A DNA stretch of 49,985 nucleotides from Bacillus mojavensis RO-H-1 = KCTC 3706 (GTDB taxonomy: Bacteria > Bacillota > Bacilli > Bacillales > Bacillaceae): NCBI RefSeq assembly GCF_000245335.1, contig NZ_JH600292.1, forward strand, positions 1-49,985, written 5' to 3'. A program made the translations under genes and the position numbers. Shown one piece after another: positions 11,001-20,283 of this stretch; the stretch's first letter is position 1; each line of letters opens with the position of its first letter. The notes under the pieces are model-generated. The model did no database searches. It saw nothing but the letters and a program-made list of their open reading frames with translations, and was not told where the DNA came from.

Positions 11001-12341
11001 GTATATCGTGCCGGAACGATCGGTACGGTTGCAGAAAAAACAGCCTACGGTTACGTAAAAGGCTATGCCGGCGACAATAATCTCCATATGCGTGGCGCCG
11101 AAATCGACCGGCTTGTGCAGGGCTGTACAGGTGTAAAACGGACGACCGGACAGCACCCTGGCGGTATTATCGTAGTTCCTGATTATATGGATATTTATGA
11201 TTTCTCTCCGATTCAGTTTCCGGCAGATGCGACAGGTTCTGAATGGAAAACGACGCATTTTGACTTCCATTCCATTCATGACAACCTGCTGAAGCTTGAT
11301 ATTCTGGGGCACGATGATCCGACGGTAATCCGTATGCTCCAAGATTTAAGCGGCATTGATCCGAAAACGATTCCGACGGATGACCCTGAAGTAATGAAAA
11401 TCTTCCAAGGAACCGAATCACTCGGTGTCACTCAGGAACAGATAGGATGTAAAACGGGCACCCTGGGAATCCCTGAATTCGGAACCCGCTTTGTCCGGCA
11501 AATGCTTGAAGACACAAAGCCGACAACCTTTTCTGAGCTCGTTCAGATTTCAGGGCTGTCTCACGGTACAGATGTATGGCTCGGCAATGCGCAAGAACTC
11601 ATTCACAATAATATTTGTGAGCTGAGTGAGGTGATCGGCTGCCGTGATGACATTATGGTTTATTTAATCTATCAAGGCCTCGAGCCGTCACTAGCGTTTA
11701 AAATCATGGAATTTGTGCGTAAAGGAAAAGGTTTAACGCCTGAATGGGAAGAAGAAATGAAAAATAACAATGTCCCAGACTGGTATATCGATTCCTGCAA
11801 AAAGATTAAATACATGTTCCCGAAAGCCCACGCCGCGGCTTATGTATTAATGGCAGTCCGCATTGCTTACTTTAAAGTGCATCACGCACTACTGTATTAT
11901 GCGGCTTATTTTACCGTTCGTGCAGACGACTTTGATATCGATACGATGATCAAAGGCTCCACAGCAATCAAAGCTGTAATGGAGGATATCAACTCCAAAG
12001 GGCTTGATGCGTCACCGAAGGAAAAAAACCTTCTCACAGTATTAGAGTTAGCGCTGGAAATGTGTGAAAGAGGCTATTCGTTCCAAAAAGTCGATTTATA
12101 TCGCTCCAGTGCAACGGAATTTATTATTGACGGCAACAGCCTGATCCCGCCGTTTAATTCTATTCCTGGTTTAGGTACGAACGCCGCTCTAAATATTGTA
12201 AAGGCCCGTGAAGAAGGAGAATTTCTCTCAAAAGAAGATTTGCAAAAGAGAGGGAAAGTATCAAAAACGATTTTAGAGTATTTAGATCGTCACGGCTGTT
12301 TGGAGTCATTGCCGGATCAAAACCAATTATCGCTGTTTTAG
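8028..12341 (+). CDS. polC: DNA polymerase III alpha subunit, Gram-positive PolC type
   Basis: PolC is the replicative DNA polymerase with its own 3'-5' proofreading. The 1437 residues match the usual length and the frame is unbroken. In order: an N-terminal domain (about 1-220), an OB fold (about 230-330), and a PHP domain ([17 protein letters not shown] near 335) interrupted by a DEDD exonuclease starting with FDVETTGL (Asp425, Glu427). The second half of PHP, a zinc-binding CxxC pair near 912-940, the palm with PDIDLNF near 965-971, and the fingers and C-terminal region follow. The ATG at 8028 has AAGGGGGG about 12 bases upstream. It stands alone between a hairpin and a strong palindrome. 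Confidence 0.98.
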   Translation: MEQLSVNRRQFQILLQQINMTDDTFMTYFEDGEIEKLTIHKASKSWHFHFKFKSLLPYQIYDMLTMRLTQSFAHIAKVTSSIAVHDAEVDEGLVQDYWTRCIEELQGISPPIISLLSQQKPKLKGNKLIVKTKTDTEASALKNKYSAMIQAGYRQFGFPDFQLDAEIFVSDQEVQKFREQKLAEDQERAMQALIEMEKKDKESDEDQVPSGPLVIGYQIKDNEEIRTLDSIMDEERRIAVQGYVFDVETRELKSGRTLCIFKITDYTNSILIKMFAREKEDAALMKSLKKGMWVKARGSIQNDTFVRDLVMIANDVNEIKAKTREDTAPEGEKRVELHLHSPMSQMDAVTGIGKLVEQAKKWGHEAIALTDHAVVQSFPDAYSAAQKHGIKMIYGMEANIVDDGVPIAYNPAHRLLDEETYVVFDVETTGLSAVYDTIIELAAVKVKGGEIIDKFESFANPHRPLSATIIELTGITDDMLVDAPDVIDVIRDFREWIGDDILVAHNASFDMGFLNVAFKKLLQVEKAKNPVIDTLELGRFLYPEFKNHRLNTLCKKFNIELTQHHRAIYDTEATAYLLMKMLEDAAEKGIQYHDQLNENMGQSNAYQRSRPYHATVLAVNSTGLKNLFKLVSLSHIHYFYRVPRIPRSQLEKYREGLLIGSACDRGEVFEGMMQKSPEEVEDVASFYDYLEVQPPEVYRHLLELELVRDEKSLKEIITNITKLGEKLNKPVVATGNVHYLNDEDKIYRKILVSSQGGANPLNRHELPKVHFRTTDEMLEAFSFLGEEKAKEIVVTNTQKVASLIEDIKPIKDDLYTPKIEGADEEIREMSYQRARSIYGEQLPEIVEARIEKELKSIIGHGFAVIYLISHKLVKRSLDDGYLVGSRGSVGSSLVATLTEITEVNPLPPHYICSECQHSEFFNDGSVGSGFDLPDKMCPHCKTPLKKDGHDIPFETFLGFKGDKVPDIDLNFSGEYQPQAHNYTKVLFGEDNVYRAGTIGTVAEKTAYGYVKGYAGDNNLHMRGAEIDRLVQGCTGVKRTTGQHPGGIIVVPDYMDIYDFSPIQFPADATGSEWKTTHFDFHSIHDNLLKLDILGHDDPTVIRMLQDLSGIDPKTIPTDDPEVMKIFQGTESLGVTQEQIGCKTGTLGIPEFGTRFVRQMLEDTKPTTFSELVQISGLSHGTDVWLGNAQELIHNNICELSEVIGCRDDIMVYLIYQGLEPSLAFKIMEFVRKGKGLTPEWEEEMKNNNVPDWYIDSCKKIKYMFPKAHAAAYVLMAVRIAYFKVHHALLYYAAYFTVRADDFDIDTMIKGSTAIKAVMEDINSKGLDASPKEKNLLTVLELALEMCERGYSFQKVDLYRSSATEFIIDGNSLIPPFNSIPGLGTNAALNIVKAREEGEFLSKEDLQKRGKVSKTILEYLDRHGCLESLPDQNQLSLF

Positions 12342-12344
12342 CAT

Positions 12345-12380
12345 ATAAAAGCAGAATTTCTTAAGAAATTCTGCTTTTAT
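12345..12380 (+). terminator. Perfect 18-bp palindrome terminating polC
   Basis: Arms 12345-12362 and 12363-12380 are exact reverse complements with no spacer. The AT-rich outer part (ATAAAAGC, GCTTTTAT) supplies a T tract inside the right arm. It begins four bases after the polC stop codon and could act on transcripts from either strand. Confidence 0.7.
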
Positions 12381-12463
12381 GCATACATGTGCGGCAAAAG
12401 TGCAATCGTATGATGAGAGCCCCTGTGATCAGCTTAACAGCGTAAAGGTAAACGTATATCCAT

Positions 12464-12492
12464 TTGCAATAAAAATATGGTTATGGTATAGT
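12464..12492 (+). promoter_or_regulatory. Sigma-A promoter of the rimP-nusA-infB operon
   Basis: TTGCAA (12464-12469), a 17-base spacer and TATAGT (12487-12492). It lies about 180 bases before rimP and ahead of a structured leader. The spacing and both hexamers are good. Confidence 0.75.
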
Positions 12493-12522
12493 TTTATTGG
12501 AAATGCTAACGATTACCGAGGC

Positions 12523-12624
12523 AAAGAGTGGGGAAACCCGCTCTTTTGTATTGAACAAGACAATTTTGTCTCGACATGTTCATCGTTTACTTTAAAGCCC
12601 CTGCTCTTTTGAAGCAGGGTTTTT
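12523..12624 (+). promoter_or_regulatory. Structured leader with terminator hairpin upstream of rimP-nusA
   Basis: The 333-base gap between polC and rimP holds a leader of about 175 bases after the promoter. First comes a 10-bp stem (12523-12532 with 12537-12546, GAAA-type loop). A small AGACAA/TTGTCT hairpin follows near 12557-12570. Last is a terminator-like hairpin, CCCTGCT (12599-12605) with AGCAGGG (12613-12619) followed by T5. Because this terminator lies before the first gene, it looks like an attenuator. I recall that B. subtilis NusA limits its own operon through NusA-stimulated termination in this leader; that link is from memory. Confidence 0.6.
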
Positions 12625-12674
12625 ATGCAGAGTGACGAGACGAATATGATATCGACAGCACAAGGAGGAAGAAC

Positions 12675-13145
12675 ATGAGCAAAAAAGTGACTGACACCGT
12701 TCAAGAAATGGCTCAGCCAATCGTAGACAGCCTTCAGCTTGAACTCGTTGACATTGAATTCGTCAAAGAGGGTCAAAGCTGGTTCCTTCGCGTGTTTATT
12801 GATTCCGATGACGGTGTGGATATTGAGGAATGTGCCAAAGTAAGCGAAGCTCTAAGCGAGAAGCTTGATGAGGCAGACCCAATCAGCCAAAATTACTTTC
12901 TTGAGGTTTCATCCCCGGGAGCTGAGCGTCCATTAAAGAAAAAAGCCGATTTTGAAAAATCACTAGGGAAAAATGTATACATTAAGACCTATGAGCCGAT
13001 TGACGGCGTAAAAGTGTTTGAAGGAGAGCTGGCTGAATTTGATGGACAAACAGTGACAGTTGAGATGACAATCAAAACAAGAAAGAAACGGATCGATATT
13101 CCGTATGAAAAAATAGCTAACGCAAGATTAGCTGTAACATTCTAA
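12675..13145 (+). CDS. rimP: Ribosome maturation factor RimP
   Basis: RimP (formerly YlxS) assists late assembly of the 30S subunit. The 156 residues match the family. The N-terminal alpha-beta domain contains [20 protein letters not shown] and the conserved acidic stretch around [20 protein letters not shown]. The motif [14 protein letters not shown] is the family hallmark, and a small Sm-like C-terminal domain follows. The ATG at 12675 has AAGGAGGAA upstream. It is the first gene of the run that continues with nusA, 33 bases later. Confidence 0.96.
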   Translation: MSKKVTDTVQEMAQPIVDSLQLELVDIEFVKEGQSWFLRVFIDSDDGVDIEECAKVSEALSEKLDEADPISQNYFLEVSSPGAERPLKKKADFEKSLGKNVYIKTYEPIDGVKVFEGELAEFDGQTVTVEMTIKTRKKRIDIPYEKIANARLAVTF

Positions 13146-13178
13146 TGAATATAAGTTTTAAGGGGGGAGACCGTTAAC

Positions 13179-14297
13179 ATGAGCAGTGAATTATTAGATG
13201 CTCTCACCATTCTTGAGAAAGAAAAAGGCATCAGCAAAGAAATTATCATTGAAGCAATCGAAGCTGCTTTAATTTCTGCTTATAAGCGCAATTTTAATCA
13301 GGCGCAAAATGTACGGGTGGATTTGAACCGTGAAACAGGTTCAATCCGTGTATTCGCAAGAAAAGATGTCGTTGATGAGGTATATGATCAAAGACTGGAG
13401 ATCTCAATCGAAGAGGCGCAAAGCATCCATCCGGAATATATGGTGGGCGATGTTGTAGAGATTGAAGTAACGCCTAAGGATTTCGGACGCATTGCAGCCC
13501 AAACAGCGAAGCAGGTCGTGACACAGCGTGTGCGCGAAGCTGAACGCGGTGTGATCTATTCTGAGTTTATTGACCGTGAAGAAGACATCATGACAGGTAT
13601 CGTCCAGCGCCTGGACAACAAGTTTATCTATGTGTCTTTAGGAAAAATTGAAGCCTTGCTGCCGGTTAATGAGCAAATGCCGAATGAAAGCTATAAGCCT
13701 CATGACCGCATTAAGGTGTATATCACAAAAGTAGAAAAAACGACGAAAGGCCCGCAGATTTATGTGTCAAGAACACACCCAGGCCTCTTAAAGCGTTTAT
13801 TTGAAATCGAAGTGCCAGAAATTTATGATGGAACTGTGGAGCTGAAATCTGTTGCCAGAGAAGCAGGAGACCGTTCGAAAATTTCTGTCCGCACAGATGA
13901 TCCTGATGTGGATCCGGTAGGCTCTTGCGTCGGTCCTAAAGGCCAGCGTGTTCAGGCGATTGTCAATGAATTAAAAGGTGAAAAAATTGACATTGTCAAC
14001 TGGTCGAATGACCCTGTAGAATTTGTCGCGAATGCGCTCAGCCCTTCGAAAGTGCTGGATGTCATCGTGAATGAAGAAGAAAAAGCGACAACTGTTATTG
14101 TTCCTGATTACCAGCTGTCTCTGGCGATTGGCAAAAGAGGACAAAACGCACGCTTAGCTGCTAAATTGACAGGCTGGAAGATTGATATTAAGAGCGAAAC
14201 AGACGCAAGAGAGCTTGGAATCTATCCGAGAGAACTTGAAGAAGACGACGAAGAGCCGCTCTTTACGGAGCCTGAAACTGCTGAATCGGATGAATAA
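13179..14297 (+). CDS. nusA: Transcription termination/elongation factor NusA
   Basis: NusA binds RNA polymerase and nascent RNA, lengthening pauses and stimulating intrinsic termination. The 372 residues are normal for Bacillus, which lacks the C-terminal acidic repeats of enterobacteria. The order is an N-terminal polymerase-binding domain (1 to about 125), an S1 domain near 135-200, and KH1 and KH2 between about 230 and 345. Both KH GxxG-like loops are present (GPKGQRV and [10 protein letters not shown]). The tail after 345 is strongly acidic. The start has AGGGGGGAG upstream. Its leader carries a terminator that may be the site of its own feedback control. Confidence 0.97.
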   Translation: MSSELLDALTILEKEKGISKEIIIEAIEAALISAYKRNFNQAQNVRVDLNRETGSIRVFARKDVVDEVYDQRLEISIEEAQSIHPEYMVGDVVEIEVTPKDFGRIAAQTAKQVVTQRVREAERGVIYSEFIDREEDIMTGIVQRLDNKFIYVSLGKIEALLPVNEQMPNESYKPHDRIKVYITKVEKTTKGPQIYVSRTHPGLLKRLFEIEVPEIYDGTVELKSVAREAGDRSKISVRTDDPDVDPVGSCVGPKGQRVQAIVNELKGEKIDIVNWSNDPVEFVANALSPSKVLDVIVNEEEKATTVIVPDYQLSLAIGKRGQNARLAAKLTGWKIDIKSETDARELGIYPRELEEDDEEPLFTEPETAESDE

Positions 14298-14310
14298 GAG
14301 GTGACCTTAG

Positions 14311-14586
14311 GTGAATAAACACAAAAAAATCCCGTTACGCAAGTGTGTGGTGACTGGTGAAATGAAGCCTAAAAAGGAACTAATCCGAGTTGTTCGTTCA
14401 AAAGAAGGCGAAATCTCAGTAGATCCGACCGGGAAAAAGAACGGGCGGGGTGCTTATTTAACGCTGGATAAAGAGTGCATCTTAGCAGCAAAAAAGAAAA
14501 ACACTTTGCAAAATCAATTTCAATCACAAATCGATGACCAGATTTTCGAAGAATTGCTGGAACTGGCGGAAAAGGTGAAAAAATAA
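14311..14586 (+). CDS. rnpM: YlxR-family RNA-binding protein (RNase P modulator RnpM)
   Basis: A small basic protein of 91 residues that starts with GTG. It has the YlxR/DUF448 signature: [20 protein letters not shown], followed by the GRGAYLT motif ([14 protein letters not shown]). In B. subtilis YlxR has been reported to bind the RNA of RNase P and lower its activity, hence the name RnpM; this is from memory. It lies 13 bases after nusA and two bases before ylxQ, so all three are translated from one transcript. The family is almost always beside nusA and infB. Confidence 0.9.
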   Translation: MNKHKKIPLRKCVVTGEMKPKKELIRVVRSKEGEISVDPTGKKNGRGAYLTLDKECILAAKKKNTLQNQFQSQIDDQIFEELLELAEKVKK

Positions 14587-14587
14587 A

Positions 14588-14890
14588 ATGTCTGGAATGG
14601 AATGGTTTCCCTTGCTGGGTCTGGCCAATCGAGCTCGTAAGGTCGTGTCAGGCGAAGACTTGGTTATTAAAGAAGTCAGGAATGCGCGTGCGAAGCTTGT
14701 CCTGCTTACAGAGGATGCATCATCTAACACAGCAAAGAAAGTAACCGACAAGTGCAATTATTATAAAGTTCCTTATAAAAAAGTCGCGAATCGCGCGGTT
14801 CTTGGCCGCTCTATCGGTAAAGAATCCCGTGTCGTTGTCGCCGTCACTGACCAAGGTTTTGCGAATAAGCTAATCAGCTTGCTCGATTAA
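14588..14890 (+). CDS. rplGA: L7Ae-family ribosomal protein-like RNA-binding protein YlxQ
   Basis: A protein of 100 residues in the L7Ae/L30e/S12e fold, which binds kink-turn RNA. The conserved N-terminal [17 protein letters not shown] and the later [20 protein letters not shown] segment match YlxQ-type proteins. The start ATG lies two bases after rnpM, so expression is coupled. Its exact cellular role is not settled; kink-turn binding is the family property. It is followed by infB after 19 bases. Confidence 0.9.
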   Translation: MSGMEWFPLLGLANRARKVVSGEDLVIKEVRNARAKLVLLTEDASSNTAKKVTDKCNYYKVPYKKVANRAVLGRSIGKESRVVVAVTDQGFANKLISLLD

Positions 14891-14909
14891 TATTTTTGGG
14901 GGTGAACGA

Positions 14910-17060
14910 ATGGCTAAAATGAGAGTATACGAATATGCAAAAGCGTTAAATGTTTCAAGTAAGGAAATTTTGACCGCACTGAAGAACATGGATTTAGAAG
15001 TGAATAATCATATGGCCATGCTTGAAGAAAAGGCCATTAAACAGCTTGATGCCAAATTTAAAAAAGGCGGCGCAGCCGTTAAATCTCAAAAGCCTGCGGA
15101 AACGAACAAAAACAAACAGCCGCAAGGGGTAAATCAGCAGTCTGCTGGAAATCAACCAAATAAAATTCGAGACGGAAAGAAGAATGACGTGCAGAATAAT
15201 CAATTTAACAAAAACAAGAAGAATAACAACAACAAAAAAAATAAACGCAACAATAACAACAACAGAAACCAACATCAGCAAAAGCCTGTGAAGCCGAAAA
15301 AAGAGCTTCCTGAAAAAATTACGTTCTCAGGCACTTTAACAGTTGGCGCACTGGCAGAAGAGCTAGGCAAAGAGCCTTCTGAACTCATCAAAAAACTGAT
15401 GCTTCTTGGTGTTATGGCGACCATTAACCAAGAGCTCGATAAAGACACAATCGAACTGATTGCATCAGAATACGGTGTTGAAACTGAAGAAGTTATTGTC
15501 CTTGAAGAAACTGAATTAGAGAAATACGAAGAGCCTGATAAAGAAGAGGATCTTGAAATTCGTCCTCCTGTCGTTACAATCATGGGCCACGTTGACCATG
15601 GGAAAACAACGCTTCTTGACAGCATCCGTAAAACAAAGGTTGTTGAAGGAGAAGCTGGCGGAATCACTCAGCATATCGGAGCCTACCAAATCGAAGAAAA
15701 CGGCAAGAAAATCACTTTCTTGGATACGCCGGGTCACGCCGCATTTACAACCATGCGTGCACGCGGTGCGGAAGTAACCGATATTACGATCCTAGTTGTT
15801 GCTGCGGATGACGGTGTAATGCCGCAAACAGTAGAGGCGATCAATCACGCGAAAGCAGCTGAAGTACCGATCATCGTTGCTGTGAATAAAATTGATAAAG
15901 AAGCTGCGAACCCTGACCGTGTCATGCAAGAACTGACGGAATACGGACTAGTGCCTGAAGCTTGGGGCGGAGAAACGATTTTTGTGCCGCTTTCCGCTTT
16001 AACTGGAAAAGGTATTGATGAACTTATTGAAATGATTTTGCTTGTCAGTGAGGTAGAGGAACTGAAAGCGAACCCGAACCGCCAGGCAAAAGGAACTGTT
16101 ATCGAAGCAGAACTGGATAAAGGCAGAGGGTCAGTTGCGACATTGCTCGTACAGACTGGAACACTGCATGTCGGTGATCCGATCGTAGTCGGCAATACAT
16201 TTGGCCGTGTCCGTGCAATGGTCAATGATATCGGACGCCGTGTAAAAACAGCGGGCCCGTCTACACCGGTTGAAATTACTGGTCTAAATGACGTGCCTCA
16301 AGCAGGAGATCAATTCCTTGTCTTTAAAGACGAAAAAACAGCTCGTTCTGTTGGAGAAGCCCGTGCTTCCAAACAGCTTGAAGAGCAGCGAAGCGATAAA
16401 GCAAAGCTGAGTCTTGACGACTTATTCGAGCAAATTAAACAAGGTGATGTAAAAGACATCAACCTTATCGTAAAAGCTGACGTTCAAGGATCTGCCGAAG
16501 CTTTAACAGCCGCACTTCAAAAAATTGAAGTTGAAGGTGTTAAAGTGAAAATCATCCACACAGGCGTTGGTGCAATCACAGAATCTGACATTATTTTAGC
16601 ATCTGCTTCCAATGCAATTGTTATCGGGTTTAATGTGAGACCGGACGGTAATGCTAAGAGTACGGCTGAAGCTGAAAACGTAGATATTCGTCTTCACCGT
16701 ATTATTTACAAAGTAATTGACGAGATTGAAGCAGCTATGAAAGGTATGCTTGATCCTGAATATGAAGAAAAAGTAATTGGTCAAGTAGAAGTGCGCCAAA
16801 CATTCAAAGTATCTAAAATCGGTACGATTGCCGGCGGATATGTTACTGAAGGAACAATCACGCGCAATAGCGGTCTCCGTTTAATTCGTGACGGCGTCGT
16901 AATCTTCGAAGGCGAAGTGGACGTTCTGAAACGCTTTAAAGACGATGTGAAAGAAGTTTCACAAGGCTACGAATGTGGTATAACGATTAAGAAATACAAT
17001 GACATTCGTGAAGGTGACATCCTTGAAGCGTTTGTCATGCAAGAAATTGAAAGAACGTGA
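14910..17060 (+). CDS. infB: Translation initiation factor IF-2
   Basis: IF-2 is the GTPase that delivers initiator fMet-tRNA to the 30S subunit and promotes subunit joining. It has 716 residues. An N-terminal helical domain (1 to about 50) is followed by a linker (about 65-130) very rich in Asn, Lys and Gln, and then the IF2N domain. The G domain has GHVDHGKTT starting at residue 226, DTPGH, and NKID. Domains II and III and the C-terminal fMet-tRNA-binding domain complete it. In-frame internal starts may give a shorter form, as known in Bacillus; I do not assign them. Its stop overlaps the ylxP start by four bases. Confidence 0.98.
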   Translation: MAKMRVYEYAKALNVSSKEILTALKNMDLEVNNHMAMLEEKAIKQLDAKFKKGGAAVKSQKPAETNKNKQPQGVNQQSAGNQPNKIRDGKKNDVQNNQFNKNKKNNNNKKNKRNNNNNRNQHQQKPVKPKKELPEKITFSGTLTVGALAEELGKEPSELIKKLMLLGVMATINQELDKDTIELIASEYGVETEEVIVLEETELEKYEEPDKEEDLEIRPPVVTIMGHVDHGKTTLLDSIRKTKVVEGEAGGITQHIGAYQIEENGKKITFLDTPGHAAFTTMRARGAEVTDITILVVAADDGVMPQTVEAINHAKAAEVPIIVAVNKIDKEAANPDRVMQELTEYGLVPEAWGGETIFVPLSALTGKGIDELIEMILLVSEVEELKANPNRQAKGTVIEAELDKGRGSVATLLVQTGTLHVGDPIVVGNTFGRVRAMVNDIGRRVKTAGPSTPVEITGLNDVPQAGDQFLVFKDEKTARSVGEARASKQLEEQRSDKAKLSLDDLFEQIKQGDVKDINLIVKADVQGSAEALTAALQKIEVEGVKVKIIHTGVGAITESDIILASASNAIVIGFNVRPDGNAKSTAEAENVDIRLHRIIYKVIDEIEAAMKGMLDPEYEEKVIGQVEVRQTFKVSKIGTIAGGYVTEGTITRNSGLRLIRDGVVIFEGEVDVLKRFKDDVKEVSQGYECGITIKKYNDIREGDILEAFVMQEIERT

Positions 17061-17335
17061 TCGGATTTGCGGAATGTGAATGCATCATTTATGATGCAGG
17101 ATCGTTAAAAGAAAAGCGTGCCGTTCTAAAGCGGATCTTAACCAGGGTTCAAAATAAGTTCAATGTTTCGATTTCGGAGATTGGCTATCAGGACACATGG
17201 CAAAGAACCAGCTTTGGAATCGCCGCTGTTTCTTCCTCTCGCGTTCAAACAGAAAAAGAATTGCAGCGTGTTCTTGCGTTTATCGATTCTTTTCCTGAAA
17301 TTGAACGGACGATCACTAGAACAGAGTGGTTTTAA
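17057..17335 (+). CDS. ylxP: DUF503-family protein YlxP
   Basis: A protein of 92 residues of the YlxP/DUF503 family. It begins with GTG in a GTGA overlap with the infB stop, so it depends on infB translation. The segment [20 protein letters not shown] and the following [20 protein letters not shown] match the family pattern of a small alpha-beta fold. No enzymatic motif is visible. Its fixed place between infB and rbfA suggests a role in ribosome assembly or initiation, but that is inference. rbfA follows after 16 bases. Confidence 0.9.
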   Translation: MIGFAECECIIYDAGSLKEKRAVLKRILTRVQNKFNVSISEIGYQDTWQRTSFGIAAVSSSRVQTEKELQRVLAFIDSFPEIERTITRTEWF

Positions 17336-17351
17336 CTTAGAGGTGATTGAA

Positions 17352-17705
17352 TTGAGTATGAGAGCAAACCGTGTTGGCGAGCAAATGAAAAAAGAACTCG
17401 GTGATATTATCAGCCGAAAGCTGAAGGATCCGAGAATTGGTTTTCTGACAGTAACAGATGTACGTGTATCAGGTGATTTACAAATTGCAAAGGTGTATAT
17501 TTCCGTTCTCGGAGACGAGAAAAAACGGGAAGAGGCGCTGAAAGGACTGGCTAAGGCAAAAGGGTTTATACGCTCTGAAATCGGCAGTCGCATCCGACTT
17601 CGTAAAACGCCTGAGATTGAATTTGAGTTCGATGAATCAATTGATTACGGAAACCGAATCGAAACATTGATTCACCAATTGAATTCAGAGAACCCGTCTG
17701 AATAA
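17352..17705 (+). CDS. rbfA: Ribosome-binding factor A
   Basis: RbfA binds the 30S subunit and helps 16S rRNA processing and cold adaptation. The open frame extends back to 17163, but that part lies out of frame inside ylxP. I choose the TTG at 17352, with AGAGGTGAT upstream, giving the usual 117 residues. The KH-like fold is shown by [20 protein letters not shown], then [19 protein letters not shown] and AKVYISVLG. The motif [18 protein letters not shown] closes the domain. A strong hairpin follows the stop and partly separates it from truB. Confidence 0.95.
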   Translation: MSMRANRVGEQMKKELGDIISRKLKDPRIGFLTVTDVRVSGDLQIAKVYISVLGDEKKREEALKGLAKAKGFIRSEIGSRIRLRKTPEIEFEFDESIDYGNRIETLIHQLNSENPSE

Positions 17706-17711
17706 CAAATG

Positions 17712-17744
17712 AAGAGGATAGGCGTTCGTCGTCTGTCCTCTTTT
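17712..17744 (+). terminator. Hairpin between rbfA and truB
   Basis: Arms 17712-17724 and 17730-17742 form a 13-bp stem with two G-T pairs and a 5-base loop, ending in T4. It is a probable intrinsic terminator, possibly partial, since truB follows 45 bases later with no obvious promoter. Confidence 0.65.
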
Positions 17745-17788
17745 CTGCGTTTTAAAGAAATCCACACAACAGAAGGAGTGAAAGGCAT

Positions 17789-18718
17789 ATGGTTAACGGA
17801 GTTCTCCTTTTACATAAACCGGTCGGCATGACATCGCATGATTGTGTCATGAAGATCCGGAAGCTGCTTAAAACAAAAAAAGTCGGACACACGGGAACGC
17901 TCGATCCTGAGGTATCAGGTGTGCTTCCGATTTGTGTAGGCCGGGCAACAAAAATTGTTGAATATTTAACTGAGAAGTCTAAAACATATGATGCTGAAAT
18001 TACGCTTGGCATTTCAACGACGACAGAGGATCAAACCGGAGAACCCGTTGATACAAAGCCAGTAGTTCAAACTATTGATGAAGCAGAAGTAGAAAAGGTG
18101 TTAAACAGCTTAAAGGGAAAACAAGAACAAATTCCCCCGATGTATTCAGCAGTAAAGGTAAACGGCAAAAAATTATATGAGTATGCAAGAGCAGGACTTG
18201 AAGTAGAACGGCCAAAACGTCTTATTACCATTGAAGACATTGCGCTCACTACAGGGGTTAAACATGATGGAGAGACAGCGAGTTTCCGGTTTACGGTAAC
18301 ATGTTCAAAAGGAACCTATGTGCGGACACTGGCGGTTATGATTGGCGAAAAGCTCGGATATCCGGCTCATATGTCTCATTTGATCCGTACGGCGTCCGGT
18401 GACTTTTCCCTTGATGAATGCTTTACGTTCGAAGAGCTGGAAGCTCAAGCCGAATCCGGAACTATAACAGAGCATACAGTCTCTATTGAACGTGCGCTCA
18501 ATCATTTGCCGAAATGGATCATAAGTGATACATTAGCTAAGAAAGTAGAAAATGGGGCTTTGCTTGAAACACCTGAACAATTCACGGATCTGACAAGCGA
18601 CGACCGTATCGCAGTCTATACGGAATCCGGAAGCTGTCTGGCGATTTATTTCCCCCATCCTACAAAACACGGGCTGTTAAAGCCGGCAAAAGTATTGATG
18701 CAAAAAAGCGAACAATAG
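17789..18718 (+). CDS. truB: tRNA pseudouridine-55 synthase
   Basis: TruB makes pseudouridine 55 in the T-arm of tRNAs. The 309 residues are normal. The catalytic aspartate is Asp39 in VGHTGTLDPEVSGVLP. The conserved N-terminal LLHKPVGMTSHDCV and the later PPMYSAVKVNGKKLYEYAR and KGTYVRTL segments are present. A small PUA-like domain occupies the C-terminus. The ATG at 17789 has AGAAGGAGTG upstream. ribC follows 18 bases after the stop, so the two are probably co-transcribed. Confidence 0.97.
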   Translation: MVNGVLLLHKPVGMTSHDCVMKIRKLLKTKKVGHTGTLDPEVSGVLPICVGRATKIVEYLTEKSKTYDAEITLGISTTTEDQTGEPVDTKPVVQTIDEAEVEKVLNSLKGKQEQIPPMYSAVKVNGKKLYEYARAGLEVERPKRLITIEDIALTTGVKHDGETASFRFTVTCSKGTYVRTLAVMIGEKLGYPAHMSHLIRTASGDFSLDECFTFEELEAQAESGTITEHTVSIERALNHLPKWIISDTLAKKVENGALLETPEQFTDLTSDDRIAVYTESGSCLAIYFPHPTKHGLLKPAKVLMQKSEQ

Positions 18719-18736
18719 AAAAAAGGTGACCGTTCT

Positions 18737-19686
18737 GTGAAGACGATACATATTACACATCCGCATCATTTAACAAAAGAGGAGCAGCCAGAATCTGTGA
18801 TGGCGTTAGGTTATTTTGACGGCGTTCATCTAGGGCATCAAAAGGTAATCGGCACAGCTAAACAGATAGCTGAAGAAAGAAATATGACATTAGCCGTGAT
18901 GACCTTTCACCCCCATCCCTCTCATGTGCTGGGCAGGGATCAGGAACCAAAGGATCTGATTACTCCTCTTGAAGATAAAATCAGTCAAATTGAACAATTA
19001 GGCACGGAGATTCTGTATGTCGTTAAATTTAATGAAGAGTTTGCTTCTCTGACTCCAAAGCAGTTTGTTGATCAGTACGTTTTAGGCCTTAATGTACAGC
19101 ATGCAGTGGCAGGCTTTGACTTTACGTACGGCAAATACGGCAAAGGAACAATGGAAACGATGCCGCTTGATTTAGATGGAAAAGCTGATTGTACGATGGT
19201 AGAAAAATTGACGGAGCAGGATAAAAAATCAGCTCCAGCTATATTCGGAATGCACTTCAAAACGGAGACGTTGAACTGGCCAATGTTTTGCTTGGACAGC
19301 CCTACTTTATTAAAGGAATTGTCATTCACGGAGATAAAAGAGGGCGGACAATCGGGTTTCCGACTGCCAATGTCGGCTTAAATAATAGCTATATTGTCCC
19401 GCCGACCGGTGTATATGCCGTCAAAGCGGAAATAAACGGCGAGCTTTACAACGGCGTTTGCAATATCGGCTATAAGCCGACGTTTTATGAAAAACGTCCG
19501 GAACAGCCTTCGATTGAGGTCAATTTATTTGATTTTGATCAAGATGTATACGGAGCCGCTATAAAAATTGAATGGTATAAACGAATTCGGAGCGAGCGCA
19601 AGTTCAACGGCATTCTAGAATTAACAGAGCAAATTGAGAAAGATAAGCAGGAAGCGATCCGTTATTTCAGCAATTTGCGGAAATAA
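18737..19686 (+). CDS. ribC: Bifunctional riboflavin kinase / FAD synthetase (frame broken at an A run)
   Basis: RibC phosphorylates riboflavin to FMN and adenylates FMN to FAD. The N-terminal nucleotidyltransferase domain shows GYFDGVHLGHQKV and MTFHPHPSHVL. The C-terminal kinase domain shows RGRTIGFPTANV and GVCNIGYKPTF. The frame is lost at 19223-19228, where six A stand for an expected seven. Without correction the first frame runs to 19381 with an unrelated end, while the kinase half lies in another frame. Restoring one A gives 316 residues, the normal length. Loss of this enzyme should be lethal, so an artefact is likely. It starts with GTG. Confidence 0.93.
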
Positions 19687-19719
19687 CATGCAGCGCACAC
19701 AAATTTTAATCTAAAATAT

Positions 19720-19748
19720 TTGCATATAGGCTCGATTTTTAGTATGAT
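19720..19748 (+). promoter_or_regulatory. Sigma-A promoter of rpsO
   Basis: TTGCAT (19720-19725), a 17-base spacer and TATGAT (19743-19748), about 95 bases before the rpsO start. Confidence 0.7.
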
Positions 19749-19769
19749 AGTCTTCGTAGTCTTAAAACC

Positions 19770-19826
19770 TTTGCTTGGCAATCCGAAGTCACCGACGGTT
19801 GCTAGGTAACTGGGGCTAAATATGAT
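19770..19826 (+). promoter_or_regulatory. Structured rpsO leader, probable S15 autoregulatory RNA
   Basis: Between promoter and start codon, GCAATCCG (from about 19778) can pair with CGGTTGC (from about 19796) with one bulge, followed by GGTAACTGGGGCT. Ribosomal protein S15 represses its own mRNA through leader structures in several bacteria, including Firmicutes. That this leader is such an element is inference from position and pairing; there is no T run, so control would act on translation rather than termination. Confidence 0.45.
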
Positions 19827-19836
19827 TTGGAGGTGA

Positions 19837-20112
<276 letters not shown>

Positions 20113-20116
20113 TCGT

Positions 20117-20143
20117 AAAAAGCGGGAGGATTCCCGCTTTTTT
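20117..20143 (+). terminator. Intrinsic terminator after rpsO
   Basis: AAAGCGGG pairs with CCCGCTTT across a short loop and is followed by T6. Strong, within ten bases of the stop codon. Confidence 0.88.
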
Positions 20144-20186
20144 ATCGTATTAAAGCGAAAATTTTTATAACAATCATTGAAATCCT

Positions 20187-20215
20187 TTTACATACTACTT
20201 TGACATTGATATGTT
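20187..20215 (+). promoter_or_regulatory. Putative promoter of pnpA
   Basis: TTTACA (20187-20192), a 17-base spacer and TATGTT (20210-20215), about 70 bases before the pnpA start. A nearby TTGACA (20200-20205) has no -10 at a usable distance. Confidence 0.5.
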
Positions 20216-20283
20216 CAATCCATTTCGTTCATAATAGGAGTAATTGATTATTTCACACAACGAAGAGAGGAGTTCGTAATCGT

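Noticed and set aside
17163..17351. N-terminal extension of rbfA
   Set aside because: It lies within ylxP in another frame; the TTG at 17352 has a ribosome site and gives the normal length.
20200..20240. TTGACA at 20200 as the pnpA -35
   Set aside because: At 17 bases downstream there is only TTTCGT, and the nearest CATAAT is 24 bases away.
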